DNA of 64,000 bases from Pontibacter anaerobius (GCF_026241195.1 NZ_JAPFQO010000009.1:62001-126000); one strand, 5' to 3'. Shown: positions 7,510 to 16,619, numbered from the stretch's first letter. Notes: generated by a model not told the origin, from the sequence alone. Numbers and translations: made by a program.

Positions 7510-9603
7510 ATGCAAAGCTTCAGAACAGAAATAGAAAACCCCATAGTAGAAAAAGATATCATTGAACTGGAGCGGAAGATCCGGGAATACCGCGAAGGAA
7601 AGCTCCAGGAGGATAAGTTCAAGAGCTTGCGCCTGGCCCGCGGCGTGTACGGGCAGCGCCAGCAGGGAGTGCAGATGGTGCGCATCAAGCTTCCGTTCGG
7701 TAAACTGACCACGCAACAACTGCTGCGCATCGCCGCCATCTCCGACGAGTACTCCACCGGCAACCTGCACCTGACCACGCGCCAGGACATCCAGGTCCAT
7801 TATGTGAGACTGGACAGAACCCCGGAGCTTTGGGCCAAGCTGGAGCAAGACGACATTACCCTGCGCGAGGCCTGCGGAAACACGGTGCGTAACGTTACGG
7901 CATCGCCGGAGGCAGGCATCAACCCGAATGAACCCTTCGACGTGTCGCCCTATGCAGATGCGGTGTTTAGATACTTTCTCCGCAACCCGATCTGCCAGGA
8001 AATGGGGCGCAAGTTTAAGATGTCCTTCTCCTCCAGCGATGCGGATACGGCCCTGTCGTACATGCACGACCTGGGCTTTATCCCGAAGTTACAAGACGGT
8101 AAGCGTGGCTTTAAAGTGATGATCGGTGGAGGGCTGGGCGCACAGCCTGCCCTGGCGCACACGGCTTTCGAGTTTCTGGAAGAGGACAAAGTAATCCCCT
8201 TCATCGAGGGCGTGCTTCGGATTTTTGACCGCCACGGCGAGCGCAACAACCGCAACAAAGCCCGGTTCAAATACCTCATCGCCAAACTGGGCCTGGAGAA
8301 GGTTCTGAGCTTGGTGAACGAGGAGTACAAGGCGCTTAAATCACAGGCTTTCGGGATAGACAAAAGTATAAACTTTGATCCTGCCGCGCCTGCGCCGGGG
8401 GAGATTCCGGATTACGTGATAGAGGATACGGATAAGTATGATAAATGGCTCCGGACGAATGTATTCAGGCAGAAGCAGGAAGGATTTTACGGAATCTACT
8501 TGAAAGTGCAGCTTGGCGACATCAGCAGCGACACCGCCCGGGAACTGGTGCCGCTGGTGCAGGGGTTTGCCGCCAACGATATACGTGTGACGCAGGGGCA
8601 GAACCTGCTGCTGAAGTACGTGCGCCAGGAGGCACTCCCATACTTGTTTTCTCAACTGGATGCGATTGGCCTTGCCGAGCCGGGCTTTAATAGCCTGGCC
8701 GACATCACTGCCTGTCCCGGCACCGACACCTGTAACCTGGGCATCTCCAACAGCACCAACATTACCAAAGTGCTGGAGCAGGTGATCGTGGAGGAGTACC
8801 CGGAAATGCTGTTCAACACCGATTTTAAGATCAAGATCAGCGGCTGTATGAACTCCTGCGGGCAGCATGGCATGGCGAGCCTGGGCTTTCATGGGTCCTC
8901 TCTGAAAAGCGGCAAGAACGTGCTTCCGGCCCTGCAGGTGCTTTTAGGAGGCGGCACGGTAAGCAACGGGCAGGGGCGCATCGCGCAGAAACTTCTGAAG
9001 GTGCCGAGCAAGCGCGGGCCGGAGGTGCTGCGCTTTGTGCTGAACGATTACCTGGCGAACAGGCAGGAAAACGAGCACTTCAATGCCTACTACGACCGCA
9101 ACGGCAAGGACTATTTCTACCAGCTGCTGAAGCCGCTCACTGACCTGACCACCCTGACACCGGATGACTTCATTGACTGGGGCCATCAAGATGGCTTCCA
9201 ACCGGAAATCGGGGTGGGCGAGTGTGCCGGCGTGATGATAGACCTGGTGGCCACCCTGCTCTACGAGGCCGACGAGAAGCTGGAGTGGGCCGGCGAAGCA
9301 CTGGAGGAGCAACGCTACGCGGACTCTGCCTACTACAGCTATGCCGCCTTCGTGAGCACGGCCAAAGCCCTGCTGCTCGATAAAAACGTGAGCACCAACA
9401 CGCAGCACAACATCCTGCAGGAGTTCGATGCGCACTTCGTGGCACCGGGCATCTTCAGGTTTGAGCCTGACTTTACGAGCAGGGTGCTGCAAATAAACCA
9501 GAACGAGCCAAGCCAGACTTTTGCTACTGACTACCTGAGCCAGGCGCTGGTGTTCCTACAGGAGGCAAACCGCTACAGGAAAGAGAAAGTCGTGAATGCG
9601 TGA
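7510..9603 (+). CDS. sir: Siroheme [4Fe-4S] sulfite reductase with C-terminal HEPN-like domain
   Basis: A 697-residue one-chain nitrite/sulfite reductase from ATG 7510 (MQSFRTEIENPI). The frame is open further upstream, but that part overlaps leader ORF 2 and is not conserved-looking. Two ferredoxin-like half-domains and two siroheme-binding domains fill about residues 1-550. The cluster ligands are Cys402 and Cys408 (CPGTDTC) and Cys446 and Cys450 (SGCMNSCGQH), the canonical CX5C...CX3C set. After about residue 555 comes an all-helical extension (VGECAGVMIDLVATLLYEAD to VVNA) that looks like a HEPN domain, found in some Bacteroidota relatives. It reduces sulfite to sulfide, the step before MetZ. 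Nitrite as substrate is possible from sequence, but the siroheme and cys neighbours favour sulfite. Confidence 0.9.
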   Translation: MQSFRTEIENPIVEKDIIELERKIREYREGKLQEDKFKSLRLARGVYGQRQQGVQMVRIKLPFGKLTTQQLLRIAAISDEYSTGNLHLTTRQDIQVHYVRLDRTPELWAKLEQDDITLREACGNTVRNVTASPEAGINPNEPFDVSPYADAVFRYFLRNPICQEMGRKFKMSFSSSDADTALSYMHDLGFIPKLQDGKRGFKVMIGGGLGAQPALAHTAFEFLEEDKVIPFIEGVLRIFDRHGERNNRNKARFKYLIAKLGLEKVLSLVNEEYKALKSQAFGIDKSINFDPAAPAPGEIPDYVIEDTDKYDKWLRTNVFRQKQEGFYGIYLKVQLGDISSDTARELVPLVQGFAANDIRVTQGQNLLLKYVRQEALPYLFSQLDAIGLAEPGFNSLADITACPGTDTCNLGISNSTNITKVLEQVIVEEYPEMLFNTDFKIKISGCMNSCGQHGMASLGFHGSSLKSGKNVLPALQVLLGGGTVSNGQGRIAQKLLKVPSKRGPEVLRFVLNDYLANRQENEHFNAYYDRNGKDYFYQLLKPLTDLTTLTPDDFIDWGHQDGFQPEIGVGECAGVMIDLVATLLYEADEKLEWAGEALEEQRYADSAYYSYAAFVSTAKALLLDKNVSTNTQHNILQEFDAHFVAPGIFRFEPDFTSRVLQINQNEPSQTFATDYLSQALVFLQEANRYRKEKVVNA

Positions 9604-9702
9604 TGGAGTGAATGAGTGAATTTTCAGGAAATAACTACAGCCAGAATATTCACCATACACGCGCACTCATTCAGTCATTCACTCATTCAAAATTTTGCAA
9701 AA

Positions 9703-10542
9703 ATGGCATCAAGAAGAAAAGAAATACGAACAACCGCTGCAGCACAGCAGCCATCTATAACAAAGTATAAACTGCCAAAACTGACGCTTGTGGGCGCCGG
9801 CCCCGGCGATGAGGACCTGATCAGCCTGAAAGGGGTGAAGGCACTGCAGCAGGCCGACGTGGTGCTGTATGACGCGCTGGTAAACTCGGAGCTGCTGAAG
9901 TATGCGCCGGCCGGTGTGCCGAAGATCTATGTAGGCAAACGCGCCGGGGCGCATTCCCTGAAGCAGGGCGAGATTAACAACCTGATCGTGGATTTTGCCT
10001 TCTCGCACGGGCACGTGGTGCGCCTCAAAGGCGGCGACTCCTTTGTGTTTGGCCGGGGCTACGAGGAGCTGGAGCATGCCGACAAGTTCAACATCGAGAC
10101 GGCGGTGGTGCCAGGCATCTCCAGTTCCATTGCGGTGCCCGAGCTGCAGCAGATTCCGCTTACCATCCGGGGCGTGAACGAGAGTTTCTGGGTGATTACG
10201 GGTACCACCAGCTCCGGGGAGATTTCCTCTGACGTGGTGCTGGGCGCGCAATCCAATGCCACCGTGATCATTTTAATGGGGGTGAGCAAACTGGCCCAGA
10301 TAGCAGCCATCTTCAGCGCCGCAGGCAAGGCCGACACACCCGTAGCGGTGATCCAGAACGGCTCGCTGCCCGACGAGCGGATTGCCTTGGGCAATGTGCA
10401 CAACATCGTGGAGCGCGTGGAGGCGCAGCAAGTTGGTGCCCCGGCCATCATCGTGATAGGAGAGGTGGTGAATTTTCATCCGGCTTTGCGCTACACGCTT
10501 GGTCTGCAGAAGCAGCAGGAGCTGGTGGCACTGAGCGCATAA
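9703..10542 (+). CDS. cobA: Uroporphyrinogen-III C-methyltransferase
   Basis: A 279-residue SAM-dependent methyltransferase that makes precorrin-2, the first committed step to siroheme. Motifs: LVGAGPGDEDLISLKGVKAL (N-terminal glycine loop), VVRLKGGDSFVFGRGYEEL, VPGISSSIAVPELQQIPLT and VIGEVV. The start is set at ATG 9703 (MASRRKE). A GTG at 9616 in the same frame would add 29 residues made of a repetitive TGAATGAGTGAA tract that also recurs inverted near 9680, so that longer form is unlikely. It follows sir and precedes the siroheme synthase fusion by 15 nt, completing the cofactor supply for the reductase. Confidence 0.92.
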   Translation: MASRRKEIRTTAAAQQPSITKYKLPKLTLVGAGPGDEDLISLKGVKALQQADVVLYDALVNSELLKYAPAGVPKIYVGKRAGAHSLKQGEINNLIVDFAFSHGHVVRLKGGDSFVFGRGYEELEHADKFNIETAVVPGISSSIAVPELQQIPLTIRGVNESFWVITGTTSSGEISSDVVLGAQSNATVIILMGVSKLAQIAAIFSAAGKADTPVAVIQNGSLPDERIALGNVHNIVERVEAQQVGAPAIIVIGEVVNFHPALRYTLGLQKQQELVALSA

Positions 10543-10557
10543 TTAAGTATTAGCCAC

Positions 10558-12084
10558 ATGGATAACATTCGGGAAGAGTATACTTCGGAGGCCATCCCTC
10601 AGGGCCGCTCCGCCTCAGCTAACCCGCTATTCCCGGTTTTTCTGAAACTGGAGCAACTGCGGACGCTGGTGGTGGGTGGCGGCTTTGTAGGGCTGGAAAA
10701 GCTATCGGCCATACTTGCCAACAGCCCCAGGGCAAAGGTTAGGCTGGTTGCCCCGCAGATAGAAACGGAGATCTGGGCTTTGGTAGCAAACTACCCGCAC
10801 GTAGAGCTGGTGGTGCGCGAGTTTCAGGAGGAGGATCTGGCGGATAGGGATTTGGTGCTGGTCGCCACAGACGATAAGGTGCTGAACAAGGCTATCCGAG
10901 ATCTGGCAAAATCCAGGAAGATCCTTGCCAACGTGGCCGATACGCCCGAGCAGTGTGATTTTTACCTGGGATCGGTGGTGCAGAAAGGCAGCCTGAAAAT
11001 GGGTATCTCCACCAACGGGCAGTCGCCTACGGTGGCCAAGCGCGTGAAGGAGGTGCTGAACGAAGCATTCCCGGAAGAGATAGACCAGGTGCTGGGCAAA
11101 ATGGGCAGGATAAGGGCGCAGCTCAACGGCGACTTTGCCGAAAAGGTAAAGCGGCTGAATGAACTGACGGAAGGCTTGGTGGCACCCGTACAGCAGAAGA
11201 AACCAAAGTATAAAATGACGTCGGTGTTGGTGATGGTGTTTGCCGCCATCGCGCTAATGGTAACCGGCCATCTGCTGTTCACCTACATCCCGTTCCGGAC
11301 CATTGGTAACACCGCCCTGAACCTTGCTGGGCAGGTAGACTCCGATATCCTGATTTTTATACTTGCCGGTTTTGTGGCGCAGCTGATTGACGGTGCCCTG
11401 GGGATGGCCTACGGGGTGAGCGCGACCACTTTCCTGCTGAGTTTTGGCGTTAGCCCTGTGGCGGCCAGCGCCAGCGTGCACGCTTCGGAGATCTTTACCT
11501 CTGGCGTGTCGGGTTGGATGCACCTGAAGTTCGGTAACGTGAACAGCAAGCTGTTTAAGAACATTGTGCTGCCCGGCGTTCTGGGGGCCATACTTGGGGC
11601 CTACCTGCTGTTCAGTTTTGAGGAGTATCTGTACATCATCAAGCCTATTGTAGCGGCTTATACGTTGGTGCTGGGTATACTTATTTTGCGGAAAGTGCTG
11701 CGCAAGAAAGTAAAGAAAAAACCGGTGAAGCGGCTGGGCTTTCTGGCTACGGCAGGCGGTTTCCTGGATGCCATTGGCGGCGGGGGCTGGGGCCCGATCG
11801 TGTCATCCACGCTGATTGCCAAAGGCCGTAATCCGATGTATACCATTGGCTCGGTGAACCTGGCAGAGTTTTTTGTGTCGATTGCCAGTTCATCCACTTT
11901 TGTTGCTTTTGCAGGTATCTCGCACTGGCAGATTATAGTAGGACTCATACTTGGCGGCTCTATCTCAGCCCCCATCGGGGCCATAATGGCGCGTCGCTTG
12001 CCGGTTAAAACCATGATGATCATTGTGGGCATCGTGGTGATCATCGTGAGCCTTAGGCTGATCGTGATGACACTGCCTTTTTAA
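10558..12084 (+). CDS. Fusion: precorrin-2 dehydrogenase/siroheme synthase domain + TauE/SafE (TSUP) permease
   Basis: A 508-residue two-part protein. Residues about 20-210 are a CysG-N/Met8-like NAD-binding domain: VVGGGFVGLEKLSA nucleotide loop, VLVATDDK with the expected catalytic Asp, and KMGISTNGQSPTVAKRVKE. This part oxidises precorrin-2 and may insert iron to give siroheme. Residues about 220-508 are a TSUP membrane permease with seven or eight helices, including GFVAQLIDGALGMAYGVSATT and GGFLDAIGGGGWGPIVSS repeats. TSUP proteins move sulfite, sulfate or organosulfonates. The join has no frameshift or stop, so this is a true fusion. It links cofactor making to sulfur-anion transport in the sir operon. 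Confidence 0.9.
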   Translation: MDNIREEYTSEAIPQGRSASANPLFPVFLKLEQLRTLVVGGGFVGLEKLSAILANSPRAKVRLVAPQIETEIWALVANYPHVELVVREFQEEDLADRDLVLVATDDKVLNKAIRDLAKSRKILANVADTPEQCDFYLGSVVQKGSLKMGISTNGQSPTVAKRVKEVLNEAFPEEIDQVLGKMGRIRAQLNGDFAEKVKRLNELTEGLVAPVQQKKPKYKMTSVLVMVFAAIALMVTGHLLFTYIPFRTIGNTALNLAGQVDSDILIFILAGFVAQLIDGALGMAYGVSATTFLLSFGVSPVAASASVHASEIFTSGVSGWMHLKFGNVNSKLFKNIVLPGVLGAILGAYLLFSFEEYLYIIKPIVAAYTLVLGILILRKVLRKKVKKKPVKRLGFLATAGGFLDAIGGGGWGPIVSSTLIAKGRNPMYTIGSVNLAEFFVSIASSSTFVAFAGISHWQIIVGLILGGSISAPIGAIMARRLPVKTMMIIVGIVVIIVSLRLIVMTLPF

Positions 12085-12125
12085 TGATGAATGAAGAATT
12101 AGGAATTATAAATATGAAATAGCGC

Positions 12126-12157
12126 TCGCTCGGACAGGTCGCGACCTGTCCGAGCGA
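12126..12157. repeat. Perfect 32-bp palindrome between the TSUP fusion and metZ
   Basis: Both arms are TCGCTCGGACAGGTCG read on opposite strands, with no loop. There is no T-run on either side, so it is a poor intrinsic terminator. It looks more like a REP-type element or protein site. A related GGACATCCCTGTCC-type palindrome occurs at about 45315. Confidence 0.6.
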
Positions 12158-12288
12158 ACAGCCAAAAAGTATCAGAATACCGGCTAAGTAATGCTAGCTT
12201 GCTCTTTATAAATCTTGTCCATCATTAAATCCTGTAAATCCTGATTCAGACAATACATTATCTAACCTAACTAGAAAACCAATAATTC

Positions 12289-13455
12289 ATGAGTGACAAC
12301 ACCACCGGGGCTATACGCCTCCAGACGCCACGATCACACTACCGGGAGCACTCGGTGCCTTTATACTTAACCTCCAGCTTTGTTTTTGAGGATGCCGAGC
12401 AGGCGCGCGCCGTGTTTGCCGAGGAGGAGCAGGGCCAGGTATACTCCCGCTATGCCAACCCGAACGTAGACGAGTTGCTGGAAAAGATGTGCCACCTCGA
12501 GAAGGCTGAGGATGGCTTTGCCTTCGCCTCCGGGATGGGCGCTATTTTCGGCAGCCTGGGGGCGCTGCTGCAGTCCGGCGACCATGTGCTGGCCTGCCGT
12601 TCGCTGTTCGGCTCCACCCATCAGTTGCTCACCAATATTTTCCCGAAATGGGGGGTAACCTATACTTACGCCGATGCTAGCAAGCCGGAGGAATGGGAGA
12701 GCCTGATCAAGCCGGAGACCAAACTTATACTTATCGAAACGCCCTCTAACCCGGGCCTGGAGCTGATCGACCTGGCCTGGCTGGGTGAGCTGAAACGTAA
12801 ACATAATTTACTGTTACTGGTGGATAACTGCTTTGCCACGCCTGTACTGCAGAACCCAACCGATTTCGGCGCTGAACTGGTGCTGCACTCCGCCACGAAG
12901 TTTATCGATGGGCAGGGGCGCGTGCTGGGAGGAATTGCCGTGGGCAGCAAGGAGCTGATCGCGCAGGTACGGTACTTTGCGCGTCATACCGGCCCGGCCA
13001 TGTCGCCGTTTAATGCCTGGGTGCTGTCAAAGAGCCTCGAGACGCTGAGCCTGCGGGTGGAGAAGCACTGTGAAAATGCCCTGAAGCTGGCGGAGGCACT
13101 GGAAGGAAACCCGGCGCTGGAGAAGGTGAATTACCCGTTCCTGCCGTCGTTCCCGCAATATGAGCTGGCTAAAAAGCAGATGCGTCAGGGCGGTGGCATC
13201 GTGACGCTGGAGGTGAAGGGCGGCTATGACGCAGCCAAGCGTTTCATCGATAACCTGCAGATGGCCAGCATCAGCGCCAACCTCGGCGATACCCGCACCA
13301 TCGTCACGCACCCGGCCTCTACCACGCACTCCAAATTGACGGAGGAAGAGCGTGCCGCCACGGGCATCACGCCGGGGCTGGTACGGGTTTCGGTGGGCCT
13401 GGAAAGTATAAACGACATCATCGAAGACATAAAACAGGCGCTGGAGCGAGTGTAG
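12289..13455 (+). CDS. metZ: O-succinylhomoserine sulfhydrylase (Cys/Met metabolism PLP enzyme)
   Basis: A 388-residue fold-type I PLP enzyme of the trans-sulfuration family. It starts MSDNTTGAIRLQTPRSHYRE, and Lys204 in LHSATKFIDGQGRVLGG is the PLP lysine. Other marks are YSRYANPNVDELLEKMCHLE, SGMGAIFGSL and LVDNCFATPVLQNP. The family makes homocysteine from an acylated homoserine and sulfide (MetZ), or cystathionine with cysteine (MetB). Placement downstream of sulfite reductase favours direct sulfhydrylation, so MetZ is preferred. A 204-nt gap with a palindrome separates it from the fusion gene, so it may have its own promoter. Confidence 0.8.
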   Translation: MSDNTTGAIRLQTPRSHYREHSVPLYLTSSFVFEDAEQARAVFAEEEQGQVYSRYANPNVDELLEKMCHLEKAEDGFAFASGMGAIFGSLGALLQSGDHVLACRSLFGSTHQLLTNIFPKWGVTYTYADASKPEEWESLIKPETKLILIETPSNPGLELIDLAWLGELKRKHNLLLLVDNCFATPVLQNPTDFGAELVLHSATKFIDGQGRVLGGIAVGSKELIAQVRYFARHTGPAMSPFNAWVLSKSLETLSLRVEKHCENALKLAEALEGNPALEKVNYPFLPSFPQYELAKKQMRQGGGIVTLEVKGGYDAAKRFIDNLQMASISANLGDTRTIVTHPASTTHSKLTEEERAATGITPGLVRVSVGLESINDIIEDIKQALERV

Positions 13456-13799
13456 GTATTCGGTTCTGCAGGTGTAAGCCTGCATTAGGGCCGAATATTT
13501 TGATCTGTTCAAGTCACCTTTTTCGGGGCATGCCCACTTTCATTTTGTCATTCTGAAAGGATCTTGTTGGCTGGTAGTATAAGCTTAACCTCCCTTCGAC
13601 CAAGGTTCCTCACAGAATGACAGAGGTTATTTAAAGTTTTTAACAGGAACTTAACAGCCCTGCCCGAACCGTAGGCCTTGGAAGGGGGGATGACGTGTTC
13701 TGAACAATTAGCCTCGGCTGTCGCTTTAACATAAACAGTAAGTATAAACTTGCTTCGCACCGCCTTCAGGTGTAGTTTGCAAGTATAAGATAATGATTC
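13456..13799. other. 344-bp gap holding an inverted repeat
   Basis: No gene. It contains the inverted repeat at 13546-13622 and two AAGTATA words just before the OsmC gene (near 13740 and 13783). Probably holds the metZ transcription end and the osmC promoter. Confidence 0.5.
13546..13622. repeat. Inverted repeat (TGTCATTCTG ... CAGAATGACA)
   Basis: The ends at 13546-13555 and 13613-13622 are exact reverse complements flanking a 57-bp centre that begins AAAGGATCTTG. The CATTCTGAAAGGATCT phrase is of a kind often seen as short intergenic repeats in Bacteroidota. It may be a MITE-like or REP-like relic. There are no coding features inside. Confidence 0.55.
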
Positions 13800-14219
13800 A
13801 TGGAAGTTAACCTTATACGCGTAGACCAGGACTACCACTTTGTGGCGGCAGGAGCCTCAGGCGTAGAAATTAATATTGACGGTTCACCAGCCATAGGAGG
13901 CCATAACGCCGGGGCGCGCCCTATGGAGTTGTTGCTGATGGGCCTGGGCGGCTGCAGCGCCATTGATGTGATTCAGATTCTGAAAAAGAAACGGCAGCAG
14001 ATCGACTCCTTCAACATCAATATCAAAGCAGAGCGGGTAGAGGGGGAGATTCCTTCCTTATTTAAGCAGATACACGTGCACTTTATACTTGGCGGACCGC
14101 TGGAGGAGCTAAAGGTGCAGCAGGCCATCAAGTTATCGATGGATAAGTACTGCTCGGTGGCAGCTATACTTTATAAAACGGCCAGCATTTCCTACAGCTA
14201 CGAAGTGGTGCTGATGTAG
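13800..14219 (+). CDS. OsmC/Ohr-family protein
   Basis: A 139-residue protein of the OsmC-like fold. The two family cysteines are visible: Cys52 in MGLGGCSAIDVIQIL and Cys117 in MDKYCSVAAIL, the pair that reduces organic hydroperoxides or persulfide-like species. Full length for the YhfA/OsmC branch. It lies between the two sulfur operons, transcribed toward cysN, with its own upstream region. A link to sulfur metabolism is plausible from position only. Confidence 0.85.
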   Translation: MEVNLIRVDQDYHFVAAGASGVEINIDGSPAIGGHNAGARPMELLLMGLGGCSAIDVIQILKKKRQQIDSFNINIKAERVEGEIPSLFKQIHVHFILGGPLEELKVQQAIKLSMDKYCSVAAILYKTASISYSYEVVLM

Positions 14220-14231
14220 TTGGTGCCTGCC

Positions 14232-14325
14232 GCAAGCTTTCAGCTTGTGGCGCTGCATGGGGCAAGCTTGCAGCTTGCGTTAGAGGGCAACATAAAAAGT
14301 CATACTTGTGCTAGCTGAAAGCTTG
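14232..14325. repeat. Three hairpin-like CAAGCTTnCAGCTTG units
   Basis: CAAGCTTTCAGCTTG (14233-14247), CAAGCTTGCAGCTTG (14263-14277) and AGCTGAAAGCTTG (14313-14325) lie in 94 bp after osmC. Each is an imperfect palindrome of the same word, and the last is in reverse sense. A short intergenic repeat cluster of unknown role. Confidence 0.5.
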
Positions 14326-14369
14326 CCGTATCTGTGCTCCATGTTGAAAGCCTGAAGCAGGTGTGAAAT

Positions 14370-14410
14370 AGCAAAGGCCGCTGCAGTTTATACTTGCAGC
14401 GGCCTTTGCT
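14370..14410. terminator. Bidirectional terminator between osmC and cysN
   Basis: A 16-bp perfect stem AGCAAAGGCCGCTGCA / TGCAGCGGCCTTTGCT with a 9-nt loop. It lies between genes ending at 14219 (plus) and 14455 (minus). The loop is GTTTATACT, so a TATACTT word starts in the loop and runs into the stem. Confidence 0.75.
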
Positions 14411-14454
14411 ATAATGACCTCACAGTGTCTTCCAGGCCTGTGAGCGTCTGGGTT

Positions 14455-15711
14455 CTAGTACTCGATTTCGGCTACCATGCCCGCGCCTACCGTGGCGAAC
14501 GAGGTTTCATCCACAAGTATAAAGCCGCCGTTGGAACGGTTGTCGGCATACTTGTCCAGCAGCAATGGGGAGGCCGTTTTGATCTGCACGCGGCAGATGT
14601 CGTTCAGCTGTACCTGGTCCACATCCTCCAGGTGGTCGAGGGTGTTGATGTCGATCTTATACTCGATGTGGCGCACCACGCAGCGGGTCTCGGTAGAGTT
14701 GTGTCGAAGCAGCAGCTTGGCTCCCGGCTTCAGGGCCTTGTTGTGCATCCAGCATATCTCGGCCTCAAACTCCTGCGCTGCCTCCAGCCCGTCAGCAGCC
14801 TTCACAATCACGTCGCCTCTGCTAATGTCCACTTCATCTTCCAACTGCAGCACCACCGACATCGGCGCAAACGCCTCCTCCAGCTCCTTGCCGCCTAACT
14901 CCACGAATTTCACCGTAGTCATCTGCCCGGATGGCTGTACGGTTACTTTATCGCCTGCTTTGTAGGTGCCGCTGATCACTTTGCCGGCATAGCCACGGTA
15001 ATCCTGGTGCTCTGCTGTGAGCGGGCGAATTACGTACTGCACCGGAAAACGGGAATCGTCCAGGTTAAAGTCCTGCGAAACCGGCACCTGCTCAAGGTGC
15101 TCCAGCAGGCTAGGCCCCTGGTACCACGGCATCGTCAGCTCAGAGCCCTCCACAATGTTGTCGCCTTTCAGCGCACTGACAGGGATGAAGGTCACGTCTT
15201 TGGCCTGCAGCTTTCTGGCGAACTGCTTGTAGTCCTCCACAATCTGGTTGTACACCTGCTCATCGTAGCCCACCAGGTCCATTTTGTTGATACAGATAAC
15301 CAGGTGCGGGATGCCCAGCAGCGAGGAGATGATGGAGTGTCGGCGCGTCTGCTCCTGCACACCTTTGCGGGCATCCACCAGTATGATGGACAGGTTGGAG
15401 TTGGACGCACCCGTTACCATGTTGCGCGTGTACTGGATGTGGCCCGGCGCATCGGCGATGATGAACTTGCGCTTCTCAGTAGAGAAGTACTTGTAGGCCA
15501 CATCGATGGTGATGCCCTGCTCGCGCTCCGCCTTTAGACCGTCCGTTAGCAGCGACAGGTCTACCTGGCCGTCCTCGTTCACGCGGCCGGAGCTCTCGAT
15601 GGCTTCCAGCTGGTCTGCAAAGATCTGCTTGGTGTCGTAGAGCAGCCTGCCGATGAGGGTGCTCTTGCCGTCGTCGACGTTGCCGGCGGTGATAAATCGT
15701 AGTATGTCCAT
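14455..15711 (-). CDS. cysN: Sulfate adenylyltransferase subunit 1 (GTPase)
   Basis: A 418-residue translation-factor-like GTPase that drives APS synthesis by CysD. P-loop GNVDDGKSTLIGRLLYD begins at about residue 11; the switch II region is DAPGHIQYTRNM and the base-recognition motif NKMDLVGY. Beta-barrel domains II and III fill the second half. At 418 residues it ends after domain III, so there is no fused APS kinase (CysC). The ATG overlaps the cysD stop (TAATG), showing translational coupling. Last gene of the cysH-cysD-cysN operon. Confidence 0.95.
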   Translation of the reverse strand: MDILRFITAGNVDDGKSTLIGRLLYDTKQIFADQLEAIESSGRVNEDGQVDLSLLTDGLKAEREQGITIDVAYKYFSTEKRKFIIADAPGHIQYTRNMVTGASNSNLSIILVDARKGVQEQTRRHSIISSLLGIPHLVICINKMDLVGYDEQVYNQIVEDYKQFARKLQAKDVTFIPVSALKGDNIVEGSELTMPWYQGPSLLEHLEQVPVSQDFNLDDSRFPVQYVIRPLTAEHQDYRGYAGKVISGTYKAGDKVTVQPSGQMTTVKFVELGGKELEEAFAPMSVVLQLEDEVDISRGDVIVKAADGLEAAQEFEAEICWMHNKALKPGAKLLLRHNSTETRCVVRHIEYKIDINTLDHLEDVDQVQLNDICRVQIKTASPLLLDKYADNRSNGGFILVDETSFATVGAGMVAEIEY

Positions 15712-16619
15712 TAAAAATATCCTCCTTTCTTGCGGTCTTCCATCGCCGTTTCCGACAGTTTATCATCGATGCGGGTGGCGCCACGTTCACTTATTTTAGA
15801 CTCCAGAATCTCGGCGATTACACCGTCAATGTCATGGGCTATACTTTCCACGGCAGCCGTACAGGTCATGTCGCCCACGGTGCGGAAGCGTACCTGCCTG
15901 GTCACTACCTCATCGTCTGGCTCCTGGTAGATAAAGTCCGACCAGGCCATCAGTTTGCCGTCGCGCACCAGGCATTCGCGTTCGTGGGTGTAGTAGATGT
16001 TGGGTAAGGCGATTTCCTCACGCTTGATGTAGTTCCACACATCCAGCTCTGTCCAGTTGGAGATCGGGAACACACGCACGTTCTCGCCTTTGCTGATGCG
16101 GCCGTTAAAGGTGTTCCAGAGCTCCGGGCGCTGGCGTTTCGGGTCCCACTGGCCAAACTCATCGCGCACCGAGAAAATGCGCTCCTTGGCACGCGCCTTT
16201 TCCTCGTCGCGGCGGGCCCCGCCGATGCAGGCGTCAAAGCCAAACTCCTCGATCGTTTCGAGCAGGGTATGGGTTTGTAGCGCGTTGCGGCTGGCGTAGC
16301 GGCCCTTCGGCTCCGACAGGTTTTTGCGCAGGATGGTGTCCTCCACGTGGCGCACGATCAGCTTCTCGCCCAAGCGCTCAGCCAGCTCATCGCGGTAGCG
16401 GATGGCCTCCGGAAAGTTGTGGCCCGTGTCTATGTGCACGAGCGGAAACGGGAACTTGCCCGGACGAAAGGCTTTCTCTGCCAGCCGCACCAGCGTGATT
16501 GAGTCCTTGCCTCCTGAAAAAAGCAGGGCCGGCTTCTCGAACTGCCCCGCCACCTCGCGCATGATGTGGATGGCTTCCGCCTCCAGTTGGTCAAGGTAAT
16601 CCAGATATCTCTTTGTCAT
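15711..16619 (-). CDS. cysD: Sulfate adenylyltransferase subunit 2
   Basis: A 302-residue ATP pyrophosphatase-type enzyme that adenylates sulfate to APS. The PP-loop is LLFSGGKDSITLVRL (about residues 32-46). Other marks: HIDTGHNFPEAIRYRDEL, CIGGARRDEEKARAKERIFS and the WTELDVWNYI motif. Full length for the family. It lies 79 nt after cysH and overlaps cysN by one base. With CysN it forms the two-subunit ATP sulfurylase. Confidence 0.96.
   Translation of the reverse strand: MTKRYLDYLDQLEAEAIHIMREVAGQFEKPALLFSGGKDSITLVRLAEKAFRPGKFPFPLVHIDTGHNFPEAIRYRDELAERLGEKLIVRHVEDTILRKNLSEPKGRYASRNALQTHTLLETIEEFGFDACIGGARRDEEKARAKERIFSVRDEFGQWDPKRQRPELWNTFNGRISKGENVRVFPISNWTELDVWNYIKREEIALPNIYYTHERECLVRDGKLMAWSDFIYQEPDDEVVTRQVRFRTVGDMTCTAAVESIAHDIDGVIAEILESKISERGATRIDDKLSETAMEDRKKGGYF

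Noticed and set aside
9616-9702. GTG start for cobA
   Set aside because: Would add 29 residues from a repetitive TGAATGAGTGAA tract; the ATG at 9703 is the better start.
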